From the NCBI RefSeq assembly GCF_018491765.1, contig NZ_JABWCU010000013.1, forward strand, positions 62,001 through 126,000: 64,000 bases of DNA. Reading direction: 5' to 3'. This stretch comes from Novosphingobium profundi (GTDB taxonomy: Bacteria > Pseudomonadota > Alphaproteobacteria > Sphingomonadales > Sphingomonadaceae). The notes beneath the pieces were generated by a model. That model was not told where the DNA came from and made no database searches. It saw nothing but the letters and a program-made list of their open reading frames with translations. Below are positions 1 through 9,338 of the stretch, piece by piece; the stretch's first letter is position 1, and every line of letters starts with the position of its first letter. Made by a program: the position numbers and the translations under genes.

Positions 1-1
1 T

Positions 2-175
2 GATCGATCCGGTCGCGTAGACCGCGTGAAAGACCTCTATTTGGCGCAGCTTCATACCCGCGCATTAGGACCACAACCCGAGCCTCGCAACCACGCGCCA
101 TCCGATTGTTCGCGATGCGGGTTACAGAAGGCGCACAAAGAGGCGGATCAGCGCTTACCGCTCGCGCGCGATTGA
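2..175 (+). other. Possible 3' end of an ORF cut by the window edge
   Basis: One frame is open from the left edge to a TGA at 173-175 (57 codons) and includes a Cys-x-x-Cys pair (CSRCG). It contains codons such as TTA and TTG that are rare in the surrounding genes. I recognise no family. It may be the tail of a gene or chance. The rest of 176-334, up to the 3' end of the tRNA, shows no gene or clear signal. Confidence 0.2.
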
Positions 176-334
176 ATGGCCCCTGGATTGCTGGACGCCT
201 TCCATCCCAATTTTGGTGAAGATGACCGCCGATGCGCTGCAATCTGCTTCATAGGCCCCGCTAGCGTAGGTTGCCACTGGATTGCTAAGATGTACGATAT
301 CCGTACGAAATTCGACATAAGTCATTGATAAATA

Positions 335-410
335 TGGTGGGCGGTGAGGGGCTCGAACCCCCGACCCTCTCGGTGTAAACGAGATGCTCTACCAACTGAG
401 CTAACCGCCC
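335..410 (-). tRNA. tRNA-Val (anticodon TAC)
   Basis: The minus strand folds as a 76-nt tRNA. The acceptor stem GGGCGGT pairs with ACCGCCC, the anticodon loop TTTACAC gives anticodon TAC, the TTCGAGCC T-arm is present, and CCA is encoded at 335-337. A TAC anticodon reads valine codons. The gene lies upstream of and divergent from the penicillin-binding protein gene. Confidence 0.96.
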
Positions 411-590
411 GCAGGCGCGCACACGCGCCGCAGATGCGCGCCCAATACGTGATTTGGCGGCGGCGTCAACCTGTCTCGCGTGGCAAGGTGTGCGTTCGAG
501 TGCCGTTCGGGCGGCAGAAAGGTTCTCCACGGTATCGGTTGCGCCAGGGTGGTGCGCAGGCGCGCCCGTTGGTGTAACTGTGGCGAGGCC

Positions 591-2762
591 ATGTTCAGAT
601 CCAAGCGCGAGCCCGAACCCCTGCAGGAGGGCGAGGACAACGATCCCTACTTCGACGTGCCGGACACCGTGCCGGTTGCGCAGGAGGGCAAGCGCGCGCG
701 CCGCACGCGCTGGTGGTGGGCCTCGCGCGCGGTCGCCGGCGTGCTCATCCTCTTCATCCTCCTCGTCGGCTGGCTGGCGGTTACCGCCCCGTTGTCGAAG
801 TCGCTCCAGCCGGTCTCGCCGCCGCGCATCACCCTGCTCGCTGCCGACGGCACCCCGATCGCGCGCAACGGCGCAATCGTCGACGCGCCGGTCAAGGCCG
901 CCGACCTGCCCGACCACGTCAAGCAGGCCTTCATCGCCATCGAGGACCGACGCTTCTACGAACACTGGGGTGTCGATCCCTACGGCATCGCCCGAGCGGC
1001 CTGGACCAACCTCACCACCGGCACCACGCAGGGCGGCAGCACGATCACCCAGCAGCTTGCCAAGTTCACCTTTCTCTCGCCCGAGCAGAGCCTGACTCGC
1101 AAGGCGCGCGAGGCGTTGATAGCGTTCTGGCTCGAGGCCTGGCTGACCAAGGACCAGATTCTCGAACGCTACCTTTCAAACGCCTACTACGGTGACAACA
1201 CCTATGGCCTGCGCGCGGCCTCGATGCACTATTTCCACCGCCAGCCCGAGCGCCTTCTGCCGGGCCAGGCGGCGATGCTCGCCGGGCTGATGAAGGCCCC
1301 TTCGAGCCTTGCCCCCACCAGCCATTACGACGCCGCCGAGAAGCGCATGCGCGTCGTGCTCGCAGCGATGGTCGAGGCGGGCTACATGACGCGCCAGGAA
1401 GCCGCCGCGATCCCCGATCCCGCGCTCGACGTGCGCGACGACAACGACTTGCCGACCGGCACCTATTTCGCAGACTGGGCCCTGCCCCAGGCGCGCGCGA
1501 TGACCGACAGCGGCTACGCCGCGCAGACGCTGACCACCACGCTCGACGCCCGGCTCCAGCTCGCCGCACGGCGCGCAATCGATTCGGTCCCGCTCGGCAA
1601 GGCGCAAGTCGCGCTCGTGGCGATGCGGCGCAACGGCGAGGTCGTCGCCATGATCGGCGGCAAGGACTATGCGCAAAGCCCGTTCAACCGCGCGACGCAG
1701 GCGCTGCGCCAGCCCGGCTCGACCTTCAAGCTCTTCGTCTACCTCGCCGCGCTGCAGGATGGCTGGAAACCGGACGACACGATCTCGAATGCGGCCATCG
1801 AGACTGGCAGTTACCGGCCCAAGAACGCCGGCGGCCACTATTCGCCCACGATCACGCTCGAGGACGCCTTCGCCCACTCGAGCAATGTCGCGGCTGTGCG
1901 CCTGTTCCAGCAGGTGGGCGACGACAAGGTGATCGAAACCGCGCGGCGCCTGGGCGTCACCGAACCGCTCCCCGCGGGCGACCCCAGCCTCGCGCTCGGC
2001 ACCGCGACGATGCCGCTGATCGAGCTGACGGCCGCCTACGCCGGCGTCGCCGCCAACAGCTTCCCGATCGCGCCGCGCGCCTTCCCGGTCGAGGAACAGG
2101 GCTGGCTCGCCCGCCTCTTCGACGGCAAGCACAGCCTTTCCAAGTCGCAGCACGCGGCGATGGAGCAGATGCTGCGCGCGACGATCAACCGCGGTACCGG
2201 ACGCGCGGCCATGCTGCAGGCGGCGAACTTCGGCAAGACCGGCACGAGCCAGGAGAACCGCGACGCGCTCTTCGTCGGCTACGCAGGCGACTATGTGGTG
2301 GGCGTGTGGGTCGGCAACGACGACAACACGCCGCTCAATGGCGTTTCGGGCGGCTCGACGCCCGCGCGGATCTGGCGTGCCTTCATGCAGCAGGCACTTG
2401 GCGAGCGGGCTGCCCCCGCAGCGCCCAAGCCGCGCCCCGAAGGCCCGGTCCAGCCGCTCGACATCGAGGGGCTCGACGCCATCCCCGATGGCGGCCTGCC
2501 GCTTGGCGAGGGCAATCGCTTGCGCATCGAGGACGGCACCGCGATCATCACCACCGATCTCAACGGGATTCCGCTCGACGTCCGGCTCGACGGCAACGGG
2601 CTGCGCATCGATGGTGACAAGGCGTTGCAGGACGCCCAGCGCCGCCTGCAGCAAGGTGGCAGCGCCCGGCCGGGCACGCCGCCCGCTCCGGCCCCATCGG
2701 CCAGCGCCGCGCCTTCGACGCCGCCGCCGGCCGCCCCGCAGAACGCGGCGGGTCCGAACTAG
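591..2762 (+). CDS. Bifunctional penicillin-binding protein, PBP1A family (transglycosylase/transpeptidase)
   Basis: This is a class A penicillin-binding protein of 723 residues that polymerises and cross-links peptidoglycan in the periplasm. Seen: a single membrane anchor near residues 45-65; glycosyltransferase-51 motifs EDRRFYE (catalytic Glu118) and GGSTITQQLAK; then a transpeptidase domain with SxxK (Ser377-Lys380), SxN (430-432) and KTG (from Lys549). The C-terminus is a Pro/Ala-rich tail. ATG 591 is chosen because it starts a normal cytoplasmic segment before the anchor; the open frame reaches 480 but the extra residues are unlike protein. It is convergent with the plsC operon. The exact PBP subclass (1A versus another class A type) is inferred from domain order and length. 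Confidence 0.93.
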   Translation: MFRSKREPEPLQEGEDNDPYFDVPDTVPVAQEGKRARRTRWWWASRAVAGVLILFILLVGWLAVTAPLSKSLQPVSPPRITLLAADGTPIARNGAIVDAPVKAADLPDHVKQAFIAIEDRRFYEHWGVDPYGIARAAWTNLTTGTTQGGSTITQQLAKFTFLSPEQSLTRKAREALIAFWLEAWLTKDQILERYLSNAYYGDNTYGLRAASMHYFHRQPERLLPGQAAMLAGLMKAPSSLAPTSHYDAAEKRMRVVLAAMVEAGYMTRQEAAAIPDPALDVRDDNDLPTGTYFADWALPQARAMTDSGYAAQTLTTTLDARLQLAARRAIDSVPLGKAQVALVAMRRNGEVVAMIGGKDYAQSPFNRATQALRQPGSTFKLFVYLAALQDGWKPDDTISNAAIETGSYRPKNAGGHYSPTITLEDAFAHSSNVAAVRLFQQVGDDKVIETARRLGVTEPLPAGDPSLALGTATMPLIELTAAYAGVAANSFPIAPRAFPVEEQGWLARLFDGKHSLSKSQHAAMEQMLRATINRGTGRAAMLQAANFGKTGTSQENRDALFVGYAGDYVVGVWVGNDDNTPLNGVSGGSTPARIWRAFMQQALGERAAPAAPKPRPEGPVQPLDIEGLDAIPDGGLPLGEGNRLRIEDGTAIITTDLNGIPLDVRLDGNGLRIDGDKALQDAQRRLQQGGSARPGTPPAPAPSASAAPSTPPPAAPQNAAGPN

Positions 2763-2807
2763 CCTCTCGCAAAGCCCGCCCCCTCCCGGGGGCCCCGGGC
2801 CGTCCGC

Positions 2808-3503
2808 TCAGGCGTTGTGGAGCGTGATCGCCTTGCCCACCCGTGCCTCGATCTCGGCGCGCGGGAGGCCCGGCTCGATCGCCGCGCCGACGCGGTAGGT
2901 GACGACGCCCGCCTTCTTCCAGACGCGGTGGTAGAGCCGCCCGCTGTCGACTGCGACGGGCACCACCGGCAGGGCAAGCATCTTGTAGGTACCGGCAAAG
3001 CCCGAGCGCAACGTGGCCTCGGCGCCGGTCTTCATGCGCGTGCCCTCGGGGAAGATCACCAAGGGCCGACCCTGGGCAGCGAAGCCGCGCGCGGCCGCGA
3101 TCATCGTGCGCAACGTGGCCGCGCCCCCGGCCCGCTCGACCGGCACCGCGCCGTAGCGCAGCAGCGCCCAGCCCCAGCCGGGAATCCGCGTCAGCTCGGC
3201 CTTGGGAAAGGGCACCGGGCGGCGCATGTGGAGCGGCATGTCGATCGCCTCGAAGAAGCTCTCGTGGCGCATCGCGACGATCACGCCCCCTTGTGGGAAC
3301 TCCCCTTCCACGCGCACCTTGATGCCCAGCAGCACGCGGCAGCACAGGTGGTGGAAGCCGCTCCAGCCGCGCGCCAGCCACCAGAGCCCGCGCCCGCCCA
3401 CCACCGCGAAGGGCAGCGTGAGCAGGACCAGAACCACCGAGCCTGCATAGAACACCAGGTAGAACAGCAAGCTGCGCACGACATCGACAAAACGGGTATC
3501 CAT
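2808..3503 (-). CDS. plsC: 1-acyl-sn-glycerol-3-phosphate acyltransferase
   Basis: This 231-residue membrane acyltransferase converts lysophosphatidic acid to phosphatidic acid in phospholipid synthesis. Seen: hydrophobic N-terminus (about residues 10-35), the catalytic His block HESFFE at 80-85 (the HX4E form rather than HX4D) and the phosphate-binding motif FPEGTR at 151-156. Its ATG overlaps the stop of the upstream DUF218 gene (TGATG), so the two are probably translationally coupled at the end of an ftsE-ftsX-DUF218-plsC transcript. Substrate specificity beyond the family is not shown by sequence. Confidence 0.9.
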   Translation of the reverse strand: MDTRFVDVVRSLLFYLVFYAGSVVLVLLTLPFAVVGGRGLWWLARGWSGFHHLCCRVLLGIKVRVEGEFPQGGVIVAMRHESFFEAIDMPLHMRRPVPFPKAELTRIPGWGWALLRYGAVPVERAGGAATLRTMIAAARGFAAQGRPLVIFPEGTRMKTGAEATLRSGFAGTYKMLALPVVPVAVDSGRLYHRVWKKAGVVTYRVGAAIEPGLPRAEIEARVGKAITLHNA

Positions 3504-4045
3504 CAGCGCTTCCACCGCTCCCACACGTTGGTGCCAAGACGCCAGAGCAGCTTGTGGTACTCGAGGACGAGCGCCGTGAAACTGGGCTGCGAGGGCACCG
3601 CATCGCGCTGGACCACCACGCCTTCGGGCAATTCGCGCTGCAGCTCGAGTTCGGCGCGGCGCATGTGCCAGTCGGCGGTCACCAGGCGCAAGGTGTGGAC
3701 CTTGTGGTGCGCGACCCATTGCGCGGTCTCGATCCCGTTCGAGCGCGTGTCATAGGCCTCGAACCCGAGCTCGACGCAGCAGGCCATGAGCCGCCCCGGC
3801 ACATGAAATTCCGAAGCGAACTCACCGGGACGCACCTCGGGATCGACACCCGAGACGAACAGGCGCGGCGCCTTGCCCGCTTCAAGCGCGCGCAGGGCAT
3901 GCTCGATGCGGCCCTGGCTGCCGGTCAGCACGATGATCGCGTCGCTTCGCGTCGCCGCGTCGAGCGGGCCCGGCAACGTCACGGCGAACCAGACGAAACC
4001 GAAGAACCAGACAAGCACGACAAAGGCGGCGGTGCGACGAAACAT
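3503..4045 (-). CDS. DUF218 / YdcF family membrane protein
   Basis: This 180-residue protein has one N-terminal membrane segment (about residues 5-25) followed by a DUF218 domain: SDAIIVLTG near the start, then RIEHALRALEAGKAPRLFVSG and a LVTADWHMRRA segment near the end. Family members (YdcF, SanA, ElyC) are linked to envelope metabolism, but the reaction is not established. The gene lies 79 bp after ftsX on the same strand, and its stop overlaps the plsC start, which supports an envelope or lipid-related role. ATG 4045 was chosen because it directly precedes the membrane segment. Confidence 0.85.
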   Translation of the reverse strand: MFRRTAAFVVLVWFFGFVWFAVTLPGPLDAATRSDAIIVLTGSQGRIEHALRALEAGKAPRLFVSGVDPEVRPGEFASEFHVPGRLMACCVELGFEAYDTRSNGIETAQWVAHHKVHTLRLVTADWHMRRAELELQRELPEGVVVQRDAVPSQPSFTALVLEYHKLLWRLGTNVWERWKR

Positions 4046-4124
4046 GACCCTGATGGAATTGCGGTGGATTGCTCTGGCGCGCCTTATGGCGACACTTGCC
4101 GACGGGTTCCAGTGCCTCTTTCGC

Positions 4125-5075
4125 CTAGAGCATCTTGCGCAGCGCATGAAGCACGGTGAAGCGCGCGGTGACCATGGCAAGGAGCGTGGCGAAAATCGGC
4201 ACCAGCGCGAGCAGCAACCAGTCGCGCCACACCAGTGCCCCGTTGTCGACGAGGCCCGCACCCAACCCCTCGAACCGCCGCGCGAGCGCCAGGATCACCA
4301 GCAGCGCGAGCGCGAGGCCGACCGCCCCGCCGCCGGCCGCATCGAAGCCGATCGAGCGCTGGAACACGCGCGCGACCTGCTTGTCGGTTCCGCCCAGCAG
4401 GTGGACGATCTCGATCACGTCGCGGTTCGCGCCCAGCGCCGAACGCGCCGCCAGCAGCACCGCGGCGGCGAGCGCCAGCGTCAGCAGCGCGACGAGCGCG
4501 ATCGCCACGACCTGGAGCGAGACCATCGCCTCGAACACCGGCCTCAGCCAGTTCGACTGGGCATCGACCCGCGCGGCCGGGGCGACGCCGCGCGCCGCCC
4601 TCTCGACCAGCGCCAGCCGCTCGGGCGAGACCGGCCCGTCGAGACGCACGTCGATCAGCGCGGGAACGGGGATCGAGGAGCCGGTCGCATCGGCGATGCC
4701 GGTGCCCAGCCAGGGCTCGATCAGGGCGTCGAGTTCGGCCTGCGGCACCACGCGAAGGCCGCGCACGCCGGGCAGCGCGCGCACCGCCGTAACCACCGCG
4801 CGCGCCTGCCGGTCACGGGCATCGAGGCGTGGTTCGACGATCTGGATCGTCACCCCGCCCTCGATTTCGGACCGGGTTGCCGAGACCGCGTTGCCGATCG
4901 AGAGACCCGCCGCAAGCGCAATGGCCGTCATCGCCACCATGATCGCGATGACCCAGGGCATGGGCCCGGCCATGCGCCCTTGCGGAATGAGCTCGGCTCC
5001 GCCCCCGCCAAGGCGGCGCATGCCGTGCAGCACCGAAGTGCCAAGCCTTCGTTCGCGACCGGTCGAGCGTGCCAT
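4125..5075 (-). CDS. ftsX: Cell division protein FtsX (ABC-type permease subunit)
   Basis: This 316-residue inner-membrane partner of FtsE couples the ATPase to periplasmic peptidoglycan hydrolase control at the septum. Seen: an Arg-rich cytoplasmic N-terminus, one membrane segment near residues 40-60, a periplasmic domain rich in FtsX-type features (VVPQAELDALIEPWLG), then three C-terminal membrane segments. It follows ftsE with a 17-bp gap on the same strand. ATG 5075 follows the end of ftsE closely and gives normal FtsX length. Confidence 0.92.
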   Translation of the reverse strand: MARSTGRERRLGTSVLHGMRRLGGGGAELIPQGRMAGPMPWVIAIMVAMTAIALAAGLSIGNAVSATRSEIEGGVTIQIVEPRLDARDRQARAVVTAVRALPGVRGLRVVPQAELDALIEPWLGTGIADATGSSIPVPALIDVRLDGPVSPERLALVERAARGVAPAARVDAQSNWLRPVFEAMVSLQVVAIALVALLTLALAAAVLLAARSALGANRDVIEIVHLLGGTDKQVARVFQRSIGFDAAGGGAVGLALALLVILALARRFEGLGAGLVDNGALVWRDWLLLALVPIFATLLAMVTARFTVLHALRKML

Positions 5076-5092
5076 GGCCTGGTGTCCCCCGC

Positions 5093-5806
5093 TCAGCTGC
5101 GCCGCGCGGGCGGATAGCGCAGCGCGCCGGTCGGATCGGCGAGCCGTCCCCGGTCGAGCCGCATGATCAGGCTCTCGGGCACCTTGCGCAGCAGGTCGAG
5201 GTCGTGGGTGGCGACGACCACGGTGGTGCCCTGGCGGTTGAGCATCTCGAACAGGCGCAGGAGCTTGAGCGCCATGTCGGGGTCGACGTTGCCGGTCGGC
5301 TCGTCGGCAACGAGCACGGCAGGGCGCGCAATCACCGCGCGCGCGATCGCGATGCGCTGCTGCTCGCCGCCCGAAAGCGTCGCTGGAACCGCGTCGATGC
5401 GCTCGGAAAGACCCACCCATTCGAGGATGTCGCGCACCGGCCCGGCAATGTCGCGCTCGGCATGGCCGGCCACGCGCAAGGGCAGGGCAACATTGTCGAA
5501 AGCGGACAAATGCGGAACCAGGCGGAAGTCCTGGAAAACCACGCCGATCCGCCGGCGCAGCGCGGGAAGGCTGGCGCGGGACATGGTGATCGCATCGGAA
5601 CCGAACATGCGGATCGCCCCGCGCGAAGGGCGCTGCGCGAGGTAGAGCAGGCGCAGCAGCGAAGTCTTGCCCGCGCCGCTGGCGCCGGTCAGGAAATAGA
5701 ACCGGCCCGCGAAGAGCGTGAACGTCAGGTCGCTCAGCACCTCGCGTTCGGTGCCGTAGCGCAGTCCGACGTTGTCGAAATGGATGATTTCGCCCTCGGC
5801 AGTCAT
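5093..5806 (-). CDS. ftsE: Cell division ATP-binding protein FtsE
   Basis: This 237-residue ABC ATPase drives FtsX during cell division. Seen: Walker A GASGAGKT at 41-48, Q-loop FQDFRLVP near 91-98, signature LSGGEQQR at 144-151, Walker B VLVADEP followed by GNVDP, and the switch histidine in ATHDLDLL. The FQDFRL Q-loop is typical of FtsE. It is the first gene of a minus-strand operon and divergent from the zinc-ribbon protein gene, so its promoter lies in 5807-5958. Confidence 0.95.
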   Translation of the reverse strand: MTAEGEIIHFDNVGLRYGTEREVLSDLTFTLFAGRFYFLTGASGAGKTSLLRLLYLAQRPSRGAIRMFGSDAITMSRASLPALRRRIGVVFQDFRLVPHLSAFDNVALPLRVAGHAERDIAGPVRDILEWVGLSERIDAVPATLSGGEQQRIAIARAVIARPAVLVADEPTGNVDPDMALKLLRLFEMLNRQGTTVVVATHDLDLLRKVPESLIMRLDRGRLADPTGALRYPPARRS

Positions 5807-5958
5807 TCGTCTTTCGGTGAATAGTCCCGGCAGGGCCGAAGAGATGCAGTTTTGCGCGCTATAGCGAGCAATCCATGTGGAAAAAAGACCATTACGGCCC
5901 GTACCCACAGCCTCGCCGCTTGTCGGCCACGCGGCAACCGTGCTTATGAGTGACAATC

Positions 5959-6834
5959 ATGATTATCGCCTGCCCAGCCTGTTCTACGCGTTACGCCGTT
6001 CCGGACAACGCGATCGGCGTGGAAGGCCGCACGGTCCGCTGCGCCAAGTGCAAGCACAGCTGGTACCAGGACGGCTTTTCGCCCGAACCGGTTGCCGCCC
6101 AGGAAGCGCCAATGCGGGCGCCCGGCACCGTGGCGCCCGCGCCCGCGCCGATGGCCTCGCCAGCCCCGGCGCCTGCCCCAAGTCCGACACCCCCGCCGGC
6201 CCCGGCACCCCGGCCTGCCGCGACACCCACGCCTGCCCCCGCCGCGGCGGCCGAACGCGTAATCGAACGCCCGAGGGAATCCAGCCCGCAGCCACCCGCA
6301 TCGCTGCGCAAGGCACCCGCGATCGTCTACGACGACACCGCGAACACTGTGCACTACGCCGACGAGCGCAATTCGAGCTTCGATTTCGCACCGCCCTTCC
6401 AGCCCCGGCGCAACTGGGCCCGGATCGGCACCTACGCCGCCTCGATCTTCGCGGTGGTGACGCTGGGCCTTACCGGCGCGATCGCGTGGGGCGGGCTGCC
6501 CGACTGGGTGCCGCTGCCGCACGAGACCTTCCGCCAGGGCGAGCCCGATCTTCAGCTCGATTTCCCGCGCAAGCGCCAGGACCGCCAGCATCTGGCCGAC
6601 GGCAGCGATTTCTTCAGCGTCAGCGGAACGATCAGCAACATCGGCAGTGAATCGCGCTACGTACCCTCGCTGCTGGTGGTCCTGCGCGACGCGCGCGAAC
6701 GGATCATCTACGAGAAGGAAATCGTGCCTCCCTCGCGCAAGCTCGCCGCGGGAGAAGTGGTGACGATCAACGAAGCGCTGACCGACATCCCCAAGGCCGC
6801 GACTACCGCCGAGATCGGCTGGAAGCCCGACTGA
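5959..6834 (+). CDS. MJ0042-type zinc-ribbon membrane protein
   Basis: This is a 291-residue protein. Residues 1-35 form a zinc ribbon with Cys5, Cys8, Cys28 and Cys31 ([20 protein letters not shown] start), followed by a long Pro/Ala linker (about 50-110), one membrane segment (about 155-177) and a C-terminal domain resembling DUF3426. Proteins of this layout are common beside ftsEX in sphingomonads; their function is not known. ATG 5959 is preferred over GTG 5950 because the family starts directly at the zinc ribbon. Divergent from ftsE. Confidence 0.85.
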   Translation: MIIACPACSTRYAVPDNAIGVEGRTVRCAKCKHSWYQDGFSPEPVAAQEAPMRAPGTVAPAPAPMASPAPAPAPSPTPPPAPAPRPAATPTPAPAAAAERVIERPRESSPQPPASLRKAPAIVYDDTANTVHYADERNSSFDFAPPFQPRRNWARIGTYAASIFAVVTLGLTGAIAWGGLPDWVPLPHETFRQGEPDLQLDFPRKRQDRQHLADGSDFFSVSGTISNIGSESRYVPSLLVVLRDARERIIYEKEIVPPSRKLAAGEVVTINEALTDIPKAATTAEIGWKPD

Positions 6835-6928
6835 GCCCCGAATCTTCCCTCCCGGCCGCACGCCGGACGGGGACTCGGCGCGGAAAGTCACCGCCTTGTC
6901 ATACGCGCCCGGCATAGGCCTGGGGAAC

Positions 6929-7822
6929 ATGCCTGCGCAATCTTCCCGTCCGACGCCCCCTCCCGCCCCTGATGCACCGGTTCGCCTGATCGTACTGGCA
7001 GGTGGGCGCGAGGGCGCCAGCGACCCGCTGGCCCGCCGCTTCGCGGTAAGCCACCGCTGCCTCGTGCCACTGGCCGGACGCGCGCTGATCACCCACGTCC
7101 TCCAGACCGCCGCGCAGCACCCGCGCCTCGAAAGCCTTGCCATCTGCATCGAGCGCGAGGCCTTCGATCCGGCCTGGGACGTGTTGACCCGCCTGCCGGG
7201 GCGCGGCGCGGTCACCCTCGTCGAGGCCGGCGACGATCTCGCCAAGAGCGTTCTCGCCGCCGCCAGGGGCTGGGATGGACCGGTCCTCGTCACCACGGCC
7301 GACCACGCCCTGCTGAGCGCAGCGAGCATCGAGGCCATGCTGGACGCGCTCGAGAGCGCCGACATCGCCCTCGCCCTTGCCCCGCGCGCCGCGGTCGACG
7401 CGATCCACGCCGATGGCGCGGCGCATTACCTGCCCTTGCGCGACGGCGCGCTGGCGCCTTGCGACCTCTACGGCGCGGCGCACCCGCGCTTCCTTGCCGC
7501 CGCCGCGATCTTTCGCGGGCGCGACGCCTCGGCCCGCGTCAGCCTGCGCATTCTGCGCGGCCTGGGGCTCGTCGGCCTGCTAATGCTGTGGCTGGGCTGG
7601 GAGACGCTGCCCCGCGCGATCGAGCGCGCCTCGCGCCGCCTGCGCGCGCGCGTGCAGGCGGTCGTGCTCACCGATGGATCCCAGGCGATCGACGTGGGCG
7701 ATGAGCGCAGCTACGCGATCGCGCGCCATTACCTCGAGGCGCAACACGAACGCGGCGAAGCGCATCGATCCGCGCCCGAAGCGGCGGTTGGAATCGACAC
7801 GGCCCAGAGCAACGCGCTCTAG
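6929..7822 (+). CDS. MobA-like NTP transferase family protein
   Basis: This 297-residue protein has an N-terminal nucleotidyltransferase fold: LIVLAGGREGASDPLARRF, the GG-rich nucleotide loop, and LVTTADHALL as the probable metal-binding Asp region. The C-terminus reads DGSQAIDVGDERSY, like other MobA-type proteins. Family members transfer nucleotides to cofactors or sugars; the substrate cannot be told here. ATG 6929 is preceded by a GGGGA; an upstream TTG (6896) is possible. It follows the zinc-ribbon gene by 94 bp and precedes tRNA-Leu on the other strand. Confidence 0.75.
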   Translation: MPAQSSRPTPPPAPDAPVRLIVLAGGREGASDPLARRFAVSHRCLVPLAGRALITHVLQTAAQHPRLESLAICIEREAFDPAWDVLTRLPGRGAVTLVEAGDDLAKSVLAAARGWDGPVLVTTADHALLSAASIEAMLDALESADIALALAPRAAVDAIHADGAAHYLPLRDGALAPCDLYGAAHPRFLAAAAIFRGRDASARVSLRILRGLGLVGLLMLWLGWETLPRAIERASRRLRARVQAVVLTDGSQAIDVGDERSYAIARHYLEAQHERGEAHRSAPEAAVGIDTAQSNAL

Positions 7823-7963
7823 CCGGAGCCACTTCACACGATATCCGGAGACAGGGCCCACCAAGGCCGGGCGGCGCTTGCACGCGCCGGTCGCAGACGC
7901 AGGAAAGCCCTGCCCCGAATGGGGTGCCCGAAGGCAATTATCAGTGCATTTCCTAAGTCTGCC

Positions 7964-8050
7964 TGGTGCGGTCGAGAAGACTCGAACTTCCACGGGCTTT
8001 CGCCCACAACGACCTCAACGTTGCGCGTCTACCAATTCCGCCACGACCGC
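7964..8050 (-). tRNA. tRNA-Leu (anticodon GAG)
   Basis: An 87-nt class II tRNA on the minus strand. The acceptor GCGGTCG pairs with CGACCGC, the anticodon arm CAACG-TTGAGGT-CGTTG gives anticodon GAG, a long variable arm (GTGGGCGAAAGCCCG) is present, and the 3' CCA is encoded at 7964-7966. Confidence 0.96.
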
Positions 8051-8265
8051 TAAATCAGGGGAGGTTCTTCGAACCGTCCCTCGGCAGGAGCGCGCCCCTA
8101 GCAGACGATTCTTGACCCTGCAAGCGAGTCGGCGCGATTATTTTTCAAAACGTGCCGCCGCTTGCCTTCGGCAACCACGGAAATGAACGCAAATCAGCCA
8201 TTTTCAAGGATATTCTCCGCCGCCGCGCCGCCGAAAAAAGTTTTGCACCCACCCCGCATGCGACC

Positions 8266-8281
8266 GACCAAAGTGCAATAC
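8266..8281 (+). promoter_or_regulatory. Candidate regulon site 1 (GTRCAA-core motif)
   Basis: GACCAAAGTGCAATAC, ending 60 bp before the cytochrome c start at 8342 and in the same orientation. It matches the sites upstream of five other genes of the alcohol-oxidation module (consensus nnCCAWRGTRCAAT). The remaining leader, 8052-8265, holds nothing else I recognise. Confidence 0.5.
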
Positions 8282-8341
8282 CCGCCCAAGCTGCTTCCAT
8301 GCGAAGAGCAGGGCAAACAGAGCGAACCGGGAGACGACCCC

Positions 8342-9004
8342 ATGCAGACCCCTTCGACACGCCCTAGCGGCACCCCTGCGTTTCACCGGGCGCGGCGCGC
8401 CCGGCTGGTGGCCCTTGCCTCGCCGCTGACGATCGTCGCCTTCGCGCTGGCAGCCTGCTCGGGCCAGGATGCGGCCGGCCCTGCCGCATCGGACACCGCC
8501 AGTCCCGCGCCGAGCGAGAGCGCTCCCCTCGCCGCGAACGAACCCTTGGTTGAGACGCCGGACGCACAGGCCGGTTCCGCATCCGAAGCGGTACGTGCGC
8601 AGCCCAGCCCCGAACCGTCCGCCACGGCGACCACCGCCCCGCCGCCACCTGCGGCAAAGCCTGCGCCCGAACCTGCGCCCGCGCCCGCGCCTGTCACCCC
8701 TGCCGCCGCCGCCGGCCCGCCTGCAGCCTTCGCGCGCTGCGCGGTGTGCCACAACGCCGAAAAGGGCGCTGCGGACAAGCTGGGGCCCAATCTCTACGGG
8801 ATCTTCGGCCACAAGATGGGCCAGGGCAGCTTCGCCTTTTCCGAGGCCGTGAAGAACTCCGGCCTGACGATGGACGAGGCGACCCTCGATGCGTGGCTGG
8901 AGAACCCCCGCGCGCTTGTTCCGGGCAACCGCATGAGCTTCCCCGGCCTCAAGGATGCGGGCAAGCGCCAGGAAATCATCGCCTACCTCAAGCAGCAACG
9001 CTGA
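8342..9004 (+). CDS. Lipoprotein class I c-type cytochrome
   Basis: This 220-residue periplasmic cytochrome c is anchored by a lipid. Seen: a signal sequence ending in a lipobox LAAC with the lipid Cys at residue 39, a long Pro/Ala/Thr linker (about 45-125), then one heme c domain with CAVCH (Cys132, Cys135, His136) and a probable Met ligand in GNRMSFPG. The domain resembles short cytochromes c of the c552/c2 type. It probably carries electrons from the quinoprotein dehydrogenase towards an oxidase. ATG 8342 has a GGGAGA 5 bp upstream. A candidate regulon site lies 60 bp upstream, tying it to the module. Confidence 0.85.
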   Translation: MQTPSTRPSGTPAFHRARRARLVALASPLTIVAFALAACSGQDAAGPAASDTASPAPSESAPLAANEPLVETPDAQAGSASEAVRAQPSPEPSATATTAPPPPAAKPAPEPAPAPAPVTPAAAAGPPAAFARCAVCHNAEKGAADKLGPNLYGIFGHKMGQGSFAFSEAVKNSGLTMDEATLDAWLENPRALVPGNRMSFPGLKDAGKRQEIIAYLKQQR

Positions 9005-9038
9005 GCCGCGCGGGCGCTCCACGGGCGCCCGCATCCGC

Positions 9039-9332
9039 TCAATCCATGCGGCTGACCTTGGGGATGATGTCGGTGACGCGCGCGATGTCGGCAAAGATGG
9101 TCCGGCTGTCGGGATCGGCCATCACTGCGCGCAGGCCCTCGACATCGCGGTAGCGCAGCCGCACCACTGCGACGAACGGGGCGTGTTCGTCGATCGCGAG
9201 ATGGCATTCGGCCTCCTCCAGCCCATGGCGCGTGCAGATCTCGCGGATGAGCGCAAGATGTTTGGTGCGGCAGTAATGGCTGTCGAAACGCGCCCCGGGC
9301 TTGTTCTCGTAGACGACGAAGACGGTCGGCAT
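9039..9332 (-). CDS. EthD-family small protein
   Basis: This 97-residue protein of the EthD/dimeric alpha-beta barrel family has the N-terminal MPTVFVVYENKPGARFDSHY and the HLALI helix characteristic of the group. Members are small dimeric proteins often placed beside oxidoreductases; the founding EthD is needed for a cytochrome P450 ether-degradation system, but the biochemical role is unknown. It lies 6 bp after the rhodanese-like gene on the same strand, so the two are probably co-transcribed. A second EthD-like gene sits at 24029-24337. Confidence 0.75.
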   Translation of the reverse strand: MPTVFVVYENKPGARFDSHYCRTKHLALIREICTRHGLEEAECHLAIDEHAPFVAVVRLRYRDVEGLRAVMADPDSRTIFADIARVTDIIPKVSRMD

Positions 9333-9338
9333 GCTGGC

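Noticed and set aside
480..590. An upstream in-frame extension of the penicillin-binding protein
   Set aside because: The extra 37 residues are Cys/Arg-rich and unlike the family; ATG 591 gives a normal N-terminus.
2763..2807. G/C-rich palindromic stretch between the PBP and plsC genes as a terminator
   Set aside because: Several overlapping short pairings are possible but none gives a clear stem with a T-run.
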